Origin: Aliiroseovarius sp. PrR006 | Lineage (GTDB): Bacteria; Pseudomonadota; Alphaproteobacteria; Rhodobacterales; Rhodobacteraceae | Length of the DNA: 64,000 nt | Reading direction: 5' to 3' | Assembly: GCF_010500215.1 (NCBI RefSeq) | Contig: NZ_JAAGOY010000007.1 | Location: 652,501-716,500 of the forward strand | In this document: piece after piece, positions 45,237-54,287 of the stretch | How the letters are laid out: each line of letters begins with the position of its first letter | Position numbering within the stretch: position 1 is the first letter of the stretch | Notes under the pieces: generated by a model | Databases searched by the model: none | Seen by the model: the letters and a program-made list of their open reading frames with translations, nothing else | Told to the model about the DNA's origin: nothing | Position numbers and translations under genes: made by a program

Positions 45237-46496
45237 TTATTTCCGGCGCAGACAGGTGATAAAGAACCCGTCCATGCCGCCCTGATCCGCCATGTAATGC
45301 GGAAACAGGCGCAGCCCTTCGGGGCCGATCCAGTCGGCATCGACACCCGGCAGGCGCACAGCATCCAGATCGACCGTCAAACCCTCGTGACGGGCCAAAG
45401 CATCGCGCACTTGCTCCTCACCTTCGTCGATCAGCAGGCTACAGGTGCAATAGACCAGACGTCCGCCGGGTTTCAAAAGCCCCAGCGCCCGGTCGATCAT
45501 GTACTCCTGAAGCTCGAACAGACCCGGAAACTCGCCGCCATCCTTGGCATAGGGCAGATCAGGGTGACGACGAATGGTGCCGGTGGCGGTACAAGGGGCA
45601 TCCAGCAGGATCGCATCAAACGGCCCACCTTCGAATTCCAGAGCGTCGCCCGTGACCAGTTCGGCTGCCAGCTTGGTACGCGTCAGATTTTCTTCCACCC
45701 GCTTCATCCGTCCCTCGGACACGTCCAAGGCCGTGACCCGCGCGCCAGCGGCGGCAAGCTGCATGGTTTTCCCGCCGGGGGCTGCACACATATCCAGAAC
45801 GGACTCGCCCGCCTCCGCGGCCAACGCCTTGGCCGGCAAAGTGGCGGCGACGTCCTGAACCCACCAATCGCCGTCGGCATAGCCCGGTAAGTTGGTGATC
45901 TGGCCGGCATCTGACAAACGGACCGAGCCCATGGCCAGCAATTCGCCCTTCACAGCCTCCGCCAGCGCGGCGGCATCGCCTTTCGCGGTCAAATCGACAG
46001 GAGCCCCCGCAAACTGCGCAGCTTCCATCGCGGCCACGGCCTCTTTCCCGTAATCCGCCAGCAACGGCTTGCGCAGCCATTTCGGCAAACGCGGGATGGG
46101 CAGCGTGTCCCACTTGGCTTTCTCGCGATCGATCTTGCGCAAAACGGCATTCACCAAGCCACGTGCATGATCGGTTTCCGCCTGCGCTTTCGCGATCTCC
46201 ACACAGGCATTCACCACGCCATGCGCGGCCCCGCCATTGCAGATCTCAGAAACGCCAAGCCGCAGAATGTTCAACACACGCGGCGCAGGACGTTGCCGCA
46301 GAAACGGCCCAAGCATACGGTCGCAGCGATCCATGCCCCGCAAAGTCTGAATCACCAGGCGCTGGGCGCGGGCGCGATCCTCGGCAGGCAATTTTGCCAG
46401 ACGTTTGGGCAATGCCTCGGACAACAGCCGCTTTTCAACGGTCACATCATCCAGAAGGTCCACCACCACATGCCGCACGTCTTTCGGGTTGCTCAT
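45237..46496 (-). CDS. rsmB: 16S rRNA m5C967 methyltransferase (RsmB/NOL1-NOP2 family)
   Basis: 419 residues from MSNPKDVRH, after AAAGGA; the 119-residue longer frame has no start signal. N-terminal NusB-like RNA-binding domain (1-130), then the SAM methyltransferase domain with D-M-C-A-A-P-G-G-K (motif I), D-A-P-C-T-A-T-G (PC motif) and Y-C-T-C-S-L (TC motif), which provides the catalytic cysteine. Divergent from the SDHAF4-like gene. Confidence 0.94.
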   Translation of the reverse strand: MSNPKDVRHVVVDLLDDVTVEKRLLSEALPKRLAKLPAEDRARAQRLVIQTLRGMDRCDRMLGPFLRQRPAPRVLNILRLGVSEICNGGAAHGVVNACVEIAKAQAETDHARGLVNAVLRKIDREKAKWDTLPIPRLPKWLRKPLLADYGKEAVAAMEAAQFAGAPVDLTAKGDAAALAEAVKGELLAMGSVRLSDAGQITNLPGYADGDWWVQDVAATLPAKALAAEAGESVLDMCAAPGGKTMQLAAAGARVTALDVSEGRMKRVEENLTRTKLAAELVTGDALEFEGGPFDAILLDAPCTATGTIRRHPDLPYAKDGGEFPGLFELQEYMIDRALGLLKPGGRLVYCTCSLLIDEGEEQVRDALARHEGLTVDLDAVRLPGVDADWIGPEGLRLFPHYMADQGGMDGFFITCLRRK

Positions 46497-46564
46497 CTCA
46501 CGTCCTTTGCGTTTCGCTGCTTTGCGCCCTATATCATCCCCAACACCGAAACAAGGAGCGCCGC

Positions 46565-46792
46565 ATGTCAGACGATAGCCCCAAGGCCGACCAATCGAAA
46601 GAAGCCGCGCCCGAGACCCCGAAGCGCGAGCTTCCTCCCGCAGCCATCCGCGCGCTGGCCGAGGCCGAAGAACGTCGCAAGAAAGCGGAAGCCGAGGCGA
46701 AATCTCTGCCAACAGAGCTGGGCGGCCGTGATGGGCCCGAACCGGTCCGTTTCGGTGACTGGGAAAAGAAAGGCATCGCCATCGACTTTTGA
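46565..46792 (+). CDS. DUF1674 / SDHAF4-like small protein
   Basis: 75 residues. The C-terminal motif G-P-E-P-V-R-F-G-D-W-E-K-K-G-I-A-I-D-F is the signature of DUF1674, bacterial relative of the succinate dehydrogenase assembly factor SDHAF4 that protects the flavinylated SdhA before complex assembly. The N-terminal half is charged and low complexity. ATG follows AAGGAG. No sdh genes are near. Divergent from rsmB, followed by an intergenic repeat. Confidence 0.9.
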   Translation: MSDDSPKADQSKEAAPETPKRELPPAAIRALAEAEERRKKAEAEAKSLPTELGGRDGPEPVRFGDWEKKGIAIDF

Positions 46793-46811
46793 TCGATGCT
46801 CCAAGCCCGCA

Positions 46812-46868
46812 TTTTCTTGTCAGAAGTATCCTCGCCGAAGGCATGAAATCCACCGCGCGTCAGCGCGG
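46812..46868. repeat. intergenic repeat element, copy A
   Basis: TTTTCTTGT-CAGAA-GTATCCTCG (46812-46834), then a hairpin CCGCGC-GTCA-GCGCGG (46853-46868) and CCACCCCC. The head matches the elements at 62683 and, more loosely, 49156. All lie between convergent genes. Confidence 0.5.
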
Positions 46869-46914
46869 CCACCCCCAAGCCAGTTGACTGTCAGGTCATA
46901 AAGGCGCGGGAGCG

Positions 46915-47820
46915 TTACTGGTTGAACACCCGGCTGGGATGCAATTCACCCGCTCGGTAGGTGCCCACGGCAACCGCCTTGCCCTCGTAAGACGCCCAGG
47001 CTTCGTCGCCATATTCCACGTCCGACGTCAGAACCATGCCCGGATTGCCGTGCTTCAAACGCGTCGCGCCCTCGGCGCTGGCTTTCAGCTCGGGCAGATC
47101 CTGCAGACCTTCCTCAAGCGGACGCAGATAGGCGTCCAGCTCTCCGGTTTTGGCCAGCTCTTCGATCAGCTCGATGGTCACACCATCTTCCGCATCAAAC
47201 GGCCCCGACCAGATTCGGCGCAGGTTGCGCACGTGACCATGACAGCCCAGCGCCTCGCCCAGATCGCGGGCGATCGAGCGCACGTATCCGCCCTTGCCAC
47301 AGGTCATTTCCAGCGTGACGTGATCGGTATCCGGGCGGGACATCATCACCAGCTCCTCGACCCACAACGGGCGTGCAGCGATCTCGACGTCTTCGCCATC
47401 GCGGGCCAGCTTATACGCACGTTCGCCATCAATTTTCACGGCAGAAAACTTGGGCGGCACCTGCATGATGTCGCCGGTGAACTGCGCCAGAGCAGCCTGA
47501 ATATCCTCGTCCGATGGGCGGGCGTCGCTTTCCAAGATTACCTCACCCTCGGCGTCATCGGTGTTGGTCGCCTGCCCCAACCGCACGGTGAATTCATAGG
47601 CTTTCAGCGCGTCGGTGATATAGGGGACGGTCTTCGTCGCCTCGCCCAAAGCCACGGCCAACACGCCAGTCGCTTCAGGGTCCAACGTGCCCGCATGGCC
47701 CGCCTTCTTGGCGTCCATCGCCCAGCGCACTTTGTTCACAACAGCGTTCGAGCTAATACCAGCTGGCTTGTCCACGACCAGCCAGCCGTGGATATCGCGC
47801 CCCTTCTTGCGGCGTCCCAT
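46915..47820 (-). CDS. truB: tRNA pseudouridine55 synthase
   Basis: Makes pseudouridine 55 in the T loop of tRNAs. 301 residues. Catalytic D47 in [10 protein letters not shown]. The K-P-x-G-x-S-S start motif (D-K-P-A-G-I-S-S) and C-terminal PUA-like domain are present. Its ATG overlaps the rbfA stop (TGATG), the usual rbfA-truB pair. Confidence 0.97.
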   Translation of the reverse strand: MGRRKKGRDIHGWLVVDKPAGISSNAVVNKVRWAMDAKKAGHAGTLDPEATGVLAVALGEATKTVPYITDALKAYEFTVRLGQATNTDDAEGEVILESDARPSDEDIQAALAQFTGDIMQVPPKFSAVKIDGERAYKLARDGEDVEIAARPLWVEELVMMSRPDTDHVTLEMTCGKGGYVRSIARDLGEALGCHGHVRNLRRIWSGPFDAEDGVTIELIEELAKTGELDAYLRPLEEGLQDLPELKASAEGATRLKHGNPGMVLTSDVEYGDEAWASYEGKAVAVGTYRAGELHPSRVFNQ

Positions 47821-48242
47821 CAGTCGTCTCCGGCCTCGTCGGTGTCCGATTTGCGCAGATCACGCTGCACGTCTTCCTGCTGCAACAGGCGGTGGGTGTG
47901 ATCCATCTGGTCAAACGTCTCGTCCACCATGAAGCGCAGCTCGGGCGTGTGCTTGATCTTGATCGCGCGGCCGACAATGCGGCGCAGCTCGCCCTTATTG
48001 CGGGCCAGCGCCTTTACGGCCTCGGCTCCGCCCTTTCCACCAAGCGGCAGCGCATAGACGGTTGCAATCGACAGGTCTGCGGACAGACGCACTTCGCCGA
48101 TGGTGATGGACATGCGCGACAGGTCAGGGTCGTGCACATCGCCACGCATCAGGGCTTCGGACAGGGTCCGGCGGATCAGTTCAGCCACGCGCAGCTGGCG
48201 CTGGTTGGGGCCACGTTGGTCTTCAAAACGGTTCTTTGCCAT
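47820..48242 (-). CDS. rbfA: 30S ribosome-binding factor A
   Basis: Late 30S maturation and cold-shock factor with a KH-type fold. 140 residues from [11 protein letters not shown]; an ATG three codons upstream (48251) is four bases after AAGGA and is equally possible. The [14 protein letters not shown] start and the E-L-R-F-M-V-D-E stretch match the family. Coupled to truB. A longer frame to 48320 runs towards dapB and is rejected. Confidence 0.94.
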   Translation of the reverse strand: MAKNRFEDQRGPNQRQLRVAELIRRTLSEALMRGDVHDPDLSRMSITIGEVRLSADLSIATVYALPLGGKGGAEAVKALARNKGELRRIVGRAIKIKHTPELRFMVDETFDQMDHTHRLLQQEDVQRDLRKSDTDEAGDD

Positions 48243-48340
48243 ATCCGCCATGTATTCCTTGATGCGCTTGGGCGCAACAGGGCTTTGCCAAGCGGGCGCA
48301 CTCGGGTTAGACACCCTCAAACGAAATTCGGAGACCAGAC

Positions 48341-49150
48341 ATGAGCGATTTGCCGGGCATTGTGGTGATGGGGGCCTCGGGCCGTATGGGTCAGATGCTG
48401 ATCAAAGAGGTGCTGGCCAACGACAAGGCACGCCTTGTGGGCGCGCTGGAACGTCCGGGCAACGACTGGGTCGGACGCGATGTGGGTGAATGCATGGGTG
48501 GCCAACCCGTGGGCGTCACAGTAACTGACGACGCACTGGACACCATGGCCAAGGCGCAGGCAGTGATCGACTTCACCGCACCTGCCGCGACCGTGGACAT
48601 GGCCGAGATCGCCGCCCAAGCCCGCGCCGTGCATGTGATCGGCACCACCGGCCTGACCGACGAAGATCTGGAAAAGATCGCACTTGCTGGCCGTCACGCC
48701 ACCATCGTGCGCGCTGGAAATATGAGCCTTGGTGTGAACTTGCTGACACAGCTGACCAAAAAGGTCGCCGCCGCGCTGGATGAAGATTTCGATATCGAGA
48801 TCGTCGAAGCACACCACCACCACAAGGTCGATGCGCCCTCGGGCACCGCGTTGATGCTGGGTGAAGCCGCCGCAGAAGGGCGCGGTGTAGATCTGTCCGA
48901 GGTCTCGGACCGGGGCCGTGACGGCATCACGGGTGCCCGTAAACGCGGCGACATTGGCTTTCACGCAGTGCGTGGCGGCGACATCGTGGGCGAACATGAC
49001 GTGATGTTTGCCGCCCCCGGTGAGCGCATCGTGCTGCGCCATCTGGCCACCGACCGTGCCATTTTCGCACGCGGGGCGTTGAAGGCCGCCCTGTGGGGAC
49101 AAGATAAAAAGCCCGGTGAATACAGCATGCTGGACGTGCTGGGCCTGTAA
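48341..49150 (+). CDS. dapB: 4-hydroxy-tetrahydrodipicolinate reductase
   Basis: Second step of the diaminopimelate/lysine branch, NAD(P)H-dependent, cytosolic. 269 residues. N-terminal Rossmann motif [10 protein letters not shown] near residue 7; catalytic region E-A-H-H-H-H-K with S-G-T-A after it near residue 155-170. CGGAG precedes the ATG. Divergent from rbfA. Together with the saccharopine genes the window encodes both lysine synthesis and breakdown steps. Confidence 0.97.
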   Translation: MSDLPGIVVMGASGRMGQMLIKEVLANDKARLVGALERPGNDWVGRDVGECMGGQPVGVTVTDDALDTMAKAQAVIDFTAPAATVDMAEIAAQARAVHVIGTTGLTDEDLEKIALAGRHATIVRAGNMSLGVNLLTQLTKKVAAALDEDFDIEIVEAHHHHKVDAPSGTALMLGEAAAEGRGVDLSEVSDRGRDGITGARKRGDIGFHAVRGGDIVGEHDVMFAAPGERIVLRHLATDRAIFARGALKAALWGQDKKPGEYSMLDVLGL

Positions 49151-49154
49151 CTCA

Positions 49155-49231
49155 GTGACAAAGTACTCCCGCCCAGCGCCCGCCCTGTCGGGCCGCGCTG
49201 GTTGGGGGTGGCCCGTGCCTGCGGCACGGGC
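49155..49231. repeat. intergenic repeat element, copy B, with inverted repeats
   Basis: GTGACAAAGTACTCCCGCC (49155-49173) loosely matches copies A and C. Two stem-loops follow: CCAGCGC (49173-49179) / GCGCTGG (49195-49201) with inner GCCC/GGGC, and GCCCGTGCC (49211-49219) / GGCACGGGC (49223-49231). No T-run. Lies between convergent dapB and deoA, so a bidirectional terminator or mRNA 3'-end element is likely. Confidence 0.45.
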
Positions 49232-49237
49232 GGTCGC

Positions 49238-50545
49238 TTAGGTCAGGACCTCGGCCACCACCTGTCCGGGCGTTGGCGCGTCACCGATGTGATAGGCCGC
49301 TGAAAGCTGCGCCTGCGCCGCTTCGGCCTCCGCGTCCGAGGCCGCATGGATCACCGCAATCGGATCCCCTTTTCCCAGCTTCGCGCCCAACGGAGCCAAC
49401 CGCGTCAGGCCCACCGCTGGGTCGATCTTGTCTGCGGCACGACGGCGCCCCCCGCCCAGTTCGACCACGCACAACCCAACTTCGCGGGTGTCGATGGCGC
49501 TGACATATCCAGCTTTAGCCGCACGCAGTTCGGTAATCACCGGCGCTTTGGCCAGATAGGCTTCGGGGCGTTCGACAATATCCGATGGGCCACCCAGCGC
49601 GGCCACCATCTGTCCGAACTTTTCGGCGGCACGTCCGCTCTCCATCGTGTCACGCACCCGTACTTTCGCCGCCTCTCCGTCCGCTTCAGCACCCGACGCA
49701 ACCAGCATCTGCGCACATAACGCGGTCACGACCTCGTCCAACCGAGACGTGCGTCGCGCGCCAGTCAGAAACTCGATGGCATTCAACGTCTCGACCGCAT
49801 TGCCCGCCGCGTCGGCCAGGGGCTCGTTCATATCGGTCAGCAGCGCATGACATTTAAGCCCCGCCAGCTGCGCGACGCGCTGGATAGAAGCAGCCAGATC
49901 TCGCGCATCCTCGAAATTCGACATGAACGCGCCGTTACCGAATTTCACATCCATCACCAGCGATTCCAGTCCCGCCGCCAGTTTCTTCGAGAGAATCGAG
50001 GCCGTGATCAGCGGGATGCTTTCAACCGTCGCCGTCACATCACGAATCGCATAAAGCCGCTTGTCTGCGGGGGCCAGATCCCCTGTCTGACCAATAATGG
50101 CACAGCCTACATTGCGCACAACCCGGTCGAACAGTGCATTGTCCGGTTGCGAGGTATAGCCAGGGATCGCGTCCATCTTGTCCAACGTTCCACCGGTATG
50201 TCCCAATCCGCGGCCCGAAATCATCGGCACATAGGCCCCGCAGGCAGCCAAAATCGGTGCGAGCATCAGGCTGACATTGTCGCCCACTCCGCCGGTTGAA
50301 TGCTTATCCACCACCGGGCCGGGCATGTCTGGCCAGTCAAACACATCGCCGCTGTCGCGCATCGCCAAGGTCAGCGCGGCGGTCTCGTCCGGCGACAACC
50401 CCTGCAGCCACGATGCCATTGCAAAGGCCGCAACTTGAGCATCGCTCGCCCCTCCGCCAGCAATGCCGTCGACCATTGCGACGATATCGGCGTCGCTCAA
50501 ATCCTTACCATCGCGTTTTTTTCGGATCACTTCGGATATCAGCAT
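49238..50545 (-). CDS. deoA: thymidine phosphorylase
   Basis: Pyrimidine salvage: splits thymidine into thymine and deoxyribose-1-phosphate. 435 residues, the usual length. The glycosyltransferase family 3 signature K-H-S-T-G-G-V-G-D-N-V is near residue 81 and the C-terminal pyrimidine phosphorylase domain from about 340. Stands alone here without the other deo genes. Convergent with dapB. Confidence 0.95.
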   Translation of the reverse strand: MLISEVIRKKRDGKDLSDADIVAMVDGIAGGGASDAQVAAFAMASWLQGLSPDETAALTLAMRDSGDVFDWPDMPGPVVDKHSTGGVGDNVSLMLAPILAACGAYVPMISGRGLGHTGGTLDKMDAIPGYTSQPDNALFDRVVRNVGCAIIGQTGDLAPADKRLYAIRDVTATVESIPLITASILSKKLAAGLESLVMDVKFGNGAFMSNFEDARDLAASIQRVAQLAGLKCHALLTDMNEPLADAAGNAVETLNAIEFLTGARRTSRLDEVVTALCAQMLVASGAEADGEAAKVRVRDTMESGRAAEKFGQMVAALGGPSDIVERPEAYLAKAPVITELRAAKAGYVSAIDTREVGLCVVELGGGRRRAADKIDPAVGLTRLAPLGAKLGKGDPIAVIHAASDAEAEAAQAQLSAAYHIGDAPTPGQVVAEVLT

Positions 50546-50633
50546 ACTCTGCTCCGTTTTCTTTCACCTTCCGACCAATCCCAGCGTAACGCAAGGGGTT
50601 GCCAAGGGGCAGGTCTCGGCTCAGAAAGCGTTC

Positions 50634-51140
50634 ATGATCACGCGTGAGTTTCAAAAGGGCGACGCCCATTCCACCGCCGTTTATTCGGATTGCGAGAAGT
50701 ACCGCTATACGCTGACACGTGTGTGGGAACCCGCCGGACGCAAGGCGCTGTTCATCATGTTGAACCCATCAACGGCGACCGAAGTGCAAAACGATCCCAC
50801 GGTCGAACGCTGCGAACGGCGCGCGCGCACTCTTGGCTTCGGGGCGTTTCGGGTCACCAATATTTTCGCATGGCGCGACACGGATCCGCGCAAAATGCGG
50901 GCCGCTGCGGATCCTGTTGGTCCGGCGAATGACGCCGCCATTCTAGAGAGCTGCCCCTGGGCCGATCAGGTTATCTGCGGGTGGGGTACCCATGGCGCAC
51001 ATCTGTCACGCGGGCCGGAAGTTGAACATCTTCTTCGACAGGCCAGTCAGCCGACGTTTCACCTGGGCCTGACCAAGGATGGGCATCCCAAACATCCACT
51101 TTACATTGCCTATGTCCAACAACCGGAACGCTGGTTCTAA
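50634..51140 (+). CDS. DUF1643 family protein
   Basis: 168 residues from the ATG at 50634. Family motifs: L-F-I-M-L-N-P-S-T-A near residue 43, N-D-P-T-V-E-R-C near 58, V-T-N-I-F-A-W-R near 82, and P-K-H-P-L-Y near 153. Widespread, function unknown; no catalytic mechanism established that I know of. Soluble, no signal peptide. Single gene, 9 bp from the convergent RTX gene. Confidence 0.85.
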   Translation: MITREFQKGDAHSTAVYSDCEKYRYTLTRVWEPAGRKALFIMLNPSTATEVQNDPTVERCERRARTLGFGAFRVTNIFAWRDTDPRKMRAAADPVGPANDAAILESCPWADQVICGWGTHGAHLSRGPEVEHLLRQASQPTFHLGLTKDGHPKHPLYIAYVQQPERWF

Positions 51141-51149
51141 ACCCGCATA

Positions 51150-52325
51150 TCAGGCAAATATGTTCTCACGGACTTCGACATAGACATCGCGCGCCGTGGC
51201 ATCCGGAGTCCCCTTCAGGATGGCAACCACCTGACCGCCAACCGTGACCACGCCATCCTGCCCATCGTCCGAGGGGTGGACTTCGCAGGTCAGGTCGGAA
51301 TGGCCCTCATCCTCGTCCAACGAGATACGCAGGAAATCCCGGCCGGTTTCGAAATCCATGACCTGCGCCACCGGCATGCCGTCTTCACCATCAGGGTACA
51401 GCCAGAAAATATCATTGCCGTCCCCACCGGTCGCCATATCCGACGCCCCGAAGATCATGGTGTCATTGCCGTCCCCACCGTCCAGCACATCCGACGCGTG
51501 ATCGTTATGCCACGCATAGTCATACTGCTCGGCTCCGCTTTCCTCCATGGCGTGGCCGAAGTGATCAATCACATCATCCCCATCGCCGCCCAGCAACCAA
51601 TCGGCTCCGAGCCCACCTTTCAGGATGTCATCTCCGTCGCCGCCATCCAGAATGTCGTTATCGGTAAAGTCCAGATCGCCCGACGGCTGATGTTCATGCC
51701 TGCCACCGAAAAGCTGGTCGTCCCCGTCGCCACCCGTCAAAATGTCGTCGCCAGTACCACCATACAGATAACTGTCGATGCTGTCCGATCCGTCCAGATG
51801 GTCGTCGCCCTGCCCGCCATAGGCAGCAAGCGCGCCAGCGCCCGCAATGATCGTGTCGTCCCCGTCATTGCCAAAAACATAGGCTGCGTCATCACCCGCC
51901 CGGATTGTGTCGTCGCCCGCGCCCGCATCATATACGTCAACTGACCCATCTCCAGTAACAACTGCGGTCCCTCGGAAGGTCGAGATCGCCCCCAAATCGG
52001 CACCGGCACCAGATGCGCCAAGGGTCACGTCATCGTCCCCGCCGCTCAGCACATGTTCGGTTGTGCCGGACACAAAGCTATCCAGATCTTCGCGCCCGTA
52101 GTGGCAATCGGTTTCAGTGCTAAGAAGCTGATCCAACAGGGTCTGATCTTTGTCCGGACTGTCATCGTCCCCCAACCCATCATTGGGGATCAGAACACCA
52201 CCCCCCACATCGTCATCGCCGGAACCAGCCCCGTTTCCTTCAAGATCATTGCTCACATCGTCGGTGAAGCTGTCCGCCAACACTGCCACCGGCAGGAGAC
52301 TTAGAAACAATAAACCAAATAGCAT
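51150..52325 (-). CDS. RTX (hemolysin-type) calcium-binding repeat protein
   Basis: 391 residues. Acidic throughout. Nonapeptide repeats GGxGxDxUx occur in at least three groups (about 150-215, 225-250, 275-300), for example GGTGDDILT, GGDGDDQLF, GGDGDDVID and GGDGNDTMI; they form calcium-loaded beta rolls. The first 18 residues (LFGLLFLSLLPVAVLA) are hydrophobic, a Sec-like signal or anchor without basic n-region, which is unusual for type I secreted RTX proteins. No peptidase or lipase domain seen. No type I secretion genes nearby. Surface or matrix role is inferred. Confidence 0.88.
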   Translation of the reverse strand: MLFGLLFLSLLPVAVLADSFTDDVSNDLEGNGAGSGDDDVGGGVLIPNDGLGDDDSPDKDQTLLDQLLSTETDCHYGREDLDSFVSGTTEHVLSGGDDDVTLGASGAGADLGAISTFRGTAVVTGDGSVDVYDAGAGDDTIRAGDDAAYVFGNDGDDTIIAGAGALAAYGGQGDDHLDGSDSIDSYLYGGTGDDILTGGDGDDQLFGGRHEHQPSGDLDFTDNDILDGGDGDDILKGGLGADWLLGGDGDDVIDHFGHAMEESGAEQYDYAWHNDHASDVLDGGDGNDTMIFGASDMATGGDGNDIFWLYPDGEDGMPVAQVMDFETGRDFLRISLDEDEGHSDLTCEVHPSDDGQDGVVTVGGQVVAILKGTPDATARDVYVEVRENIFA

Positions 52326-52455
52326 TCGATACGCCGCCTGTTTTTACTTGCCCGCATAACATTCGCTACAATGATGGCGATCACCGCTTGCGAATGTATG
52401 AAACACCACGCATTCTTTGGCGGGTATTTGCGGACAAGTTTATTCAAACCCAAAG

Positions 52456-52470
52456 TTAACAAAGTGTTAA
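52456..52470. promoter_or_regulatory. candidate CtrA-binding site
   Basis: TTAA-CAAAGTG-TTAA followed by C is an exact TTAA-N7-TTAA full site, inside the larger dyad GTTAAC-N5-GTTAAC. It lies in the 176-bp divergent region between the RTX gene (131 bp to its ATG) and the DUF5665 gene (32 bp). Confidence 0.5.
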
Positions 52471-52501
52471 CGTCCGCGCCCCAGCGCAAAACAAGGATCA
52501 G

Positions 52502-52822
52502 ATGATGCAAGAAAAGGACAGTGACGCGATAGATCCGTTGGCCGAGCGCGAAGAACAGCTCTCGCTCGAGGTGCGCGCCCTGCGGGCCGAAGTCGAGCGT
52601 ATGAACAACCACCGCTTCATTCGCCTGCATGACAGCCTGTTCAAACTGGGCATGTTTCAACTGTATCGCGGACTGGCCTTTGGCTTGGGGTCCGTGCTGG
52701 GGGCCACGATCCTTGTGTCTTGGGTGATCTATATGCTGGGCTCGATCGACTTCATCCCGGTGCTGGGCGACTGGGCCAGCCAGATCATCGACGAAATCCA
52801 AGTCATGCCGACCGAGCAGTAA
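52502..52822 (+). CDS. DUF5665 membrane protein
   Basis: 106 residues. Coiled-coil-prone acidic N-terminus (about 12-38), then a single or hairpin membrane segment (about 58-82) with R-G-L-A-F-G-L-G-S-V-L-G and a final I-P-V-L-G-D-W motif, the pattern of DUF5665. Function unknown. AAGGA lies before two close ATG codons, either of which may be used. Probably monocistronic and transcribed divergently from the RTX gene. Confidence 0.85.
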   Translation: MMQEKDSDAIDPLAEREEQLSLEVRALRAEVERMNNHRFIRLHDSLFKLGMFQLYRGLAFGLGSVLGATILVSWVIYMLGSIDFIPVLGDWASQIIDEIQVMPTEQ

Positions 52823-52964
52823 GGGCTTTGGCGATTTCCTTTGCGTTTAAGGCAGAATCCTTCTATACGCCCCCATCCGTCTGAAAATGGCGGGTATCTC
52901 CATGGGCCTTGCTGGACGACATCCCGGCCTGCGCCATCCACTCTAACCTATGAAGGAGACCCCG

Positions 52965-53234
52965 ATGTCGATTACTACTGAAGAAAAGAACCGCCTGATC
53001 AAGGAATTCGGCACCAAAGAAGGCGACACCGGTTCGCCCGAAGTTCAGGTTGCCATCCTGTCGTCGCGCATCGCGACCCTGACCGAGCACTTCAAAACGC
53101 ACAAGAAAGACAACCACGGTCGCCGTGGTCTTCTGAAAATGGTTGCTCAGCGCCGTAAGCTGCTGGACTACACCCGTGCCAAAGACGAAGCGCGCTATCA
53201 GGACCTGATCAAGCGTCTGGGTCTGCGTCGCTAA
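52965..53234 (+). CDS. rpsO: 30S ribosomal protein S15
   Basis: 89 residues, standard length, starting [11 protein letters not shown] and containing G-D-T-G-S-P-E-V-Q and H-G-R-R-G-L-L. Binds the 16S rRNA central domain early in 30S assembly. AAGGAG lies eight bases before the ATG; five extra upstream codons in frame are rejected. Ends in a terminator. Confidence 0.99.
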   Translation: MSITTEEKNRLIKEFGTKEGDTGSPEVQVAILSSRIATLTEHFKTHKKDNHGRRGLLKMVAQRRKLLDYTRAKDEARYQDLIKRLGLRR

Positions 53235-53257
53235 GACCTGCCCCGTTTAGATAGAAG

Positions 53258-53286
53258 CGCCCGTCTTGCAAAAGGCGGGCGTTTTC
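53258..53286 (+). terminator. rho-independent terminator of rpsO
   Basis: CGCCCGTCTT (53258-53267) pairs with AAGGCGGGCG (53272-53281), one G-U pair, GCAA loop, then TTTTCTTTT. Confidence 0.88.
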
Positions 53287-53390
53287 TTTTGTGGGGCCGC
53301 CCTGACGCTTATCCCATTTGCTTTACGTGTGGTCTGGCTTGAAATGACCGGCGGTCATCGCTCACCCTATGCACAGGTGAGGAGAAACCG

Positions 53391-54107
53391 ATGAAAGAAA
53401 CCATCCGCGTCCTAATGAATATGGGCAGCTTGCAACGGCTGTTTCCATTCTGGCTTTCGGGCCTGATTGTGCTGGGGGTCTGGTTCACCCCGTGGCTTCT
53501 GCTGGCCATCGCCTATGGCGTGCTGGCGCAGTTCTTTGTCGAATACGCCATGCACCGTTTCCTTCTGCATCGCGAGCCGCCCACAGATCAGGGCGTGTTC
53601 AACGAACTTTACCGCAGCCATATCGGCCATCACGAGTTTCCGAACGATCCCGAATTCTTCACCAGCGGCGATCACTGGTATCCACTGCGCTTTGGGGCAT
53701 TGTCCTTCGTGGCGCACACGTTGGTGCTTTGGCCCGTTCTTGGGCTGGGGCCGGCGGCGCTGTTTTCCTATGTGGCCCTGTTTGTCGGATCTGTCAGCGC
53801 CTTCACCTTCTATGAATACTGCCACACGCTTGCACATGTGAACGTACCGAAAGGTTGGTTCGGGCAACGCGTGACGCGCACCCATCTGGCGCATCATTTT
53901 CAGGATCACGAGGCCACGTTCCATGTCAGCTTTGGCATGAACTGGATCGACCGACTGTTCGGCACCAAGCACGACGCGCAGGTCGCACGCGAACGCTTTG
54001 ACCGCGAAACGATCCTGTCGATGGGCATGGACCCCGAGGATCTGCGCCTTGTCACCGCCCGCAAGGCTTTCGGTATCACCAAGCACCCGCGCCGCCGCCA
54101 CAGCTAG
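53391..54107 (+). CDS. fatty acid hydroxylase / sterol desaturase superfamily protein
   Basis: 238 residues, three to four membrane segments. Di-iron histidine clusters: H-R-F-L-L-H (about 55), H-I-G-H-H (about 76) and H-L-A-H-H-F-Q-D-H (about 165). The small size and H-x-x-H-H spacing resemble fatty acid 2-hydroxylase or beta-carotene hydroxylase-like members; the substrate is unknown. GAGGAG precedes the ATG. Unusual place: between rpsO and pnp, which are adjacent in many bacteria. Only about 19% of this protein is basic, and the tail ends H-P-R-R-R-H-S. Confidence 0.87.
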   Translation: MKETIRVLMNMGSLQRLFPFWLSGLIVLGVWFTPWLLLAIAYGVLAQFFVEYAMHRFLLHREPPTDQGVFNELYRSHIGHHEFPNDPEFFTSGDHWYPLRFGALSFVAHTLVLWPVLGLGPAALFSYVALFVGSVSAFTFYEYCHTLAHVNVPKGWFGQRVTRTHLAHHFQDHEATFHVSFGMNWIDRLFGTKHDAQVARERFDRETILSMGMDPEDLRLVTARKAFGITKHPRRRHS

Positions 54108-54287
54108 GGCACATCAGCGCTAACGGTTTTGCTTTCCAAACCCCTTGTTTTCCTGTAAGGCGCACGCATCTGAGACGTGACGCTTCGACCCCGGCGCATG
54201 AAAAAGGTAGAGGGGTCGGTGGCAATGGGGCCACCACGAAAACGGAAGACCCGGAGGGCCGGGAGTGCTTCCAACTAGGAAAACATG
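54108..54287 (+). promoter_or_regulatory. pnp leader region
   Basis: 180 bp with GC-rich dyads, for example GGTGGC-AATGGG-GCCACC (54218-54235) and CCGGAGGGCCGG (54251-54262). In E. coli a pnp leader stem-loop is cut by RNase III for autoregulation. Whether this leader works alike is inference. Confidence 0.4.
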
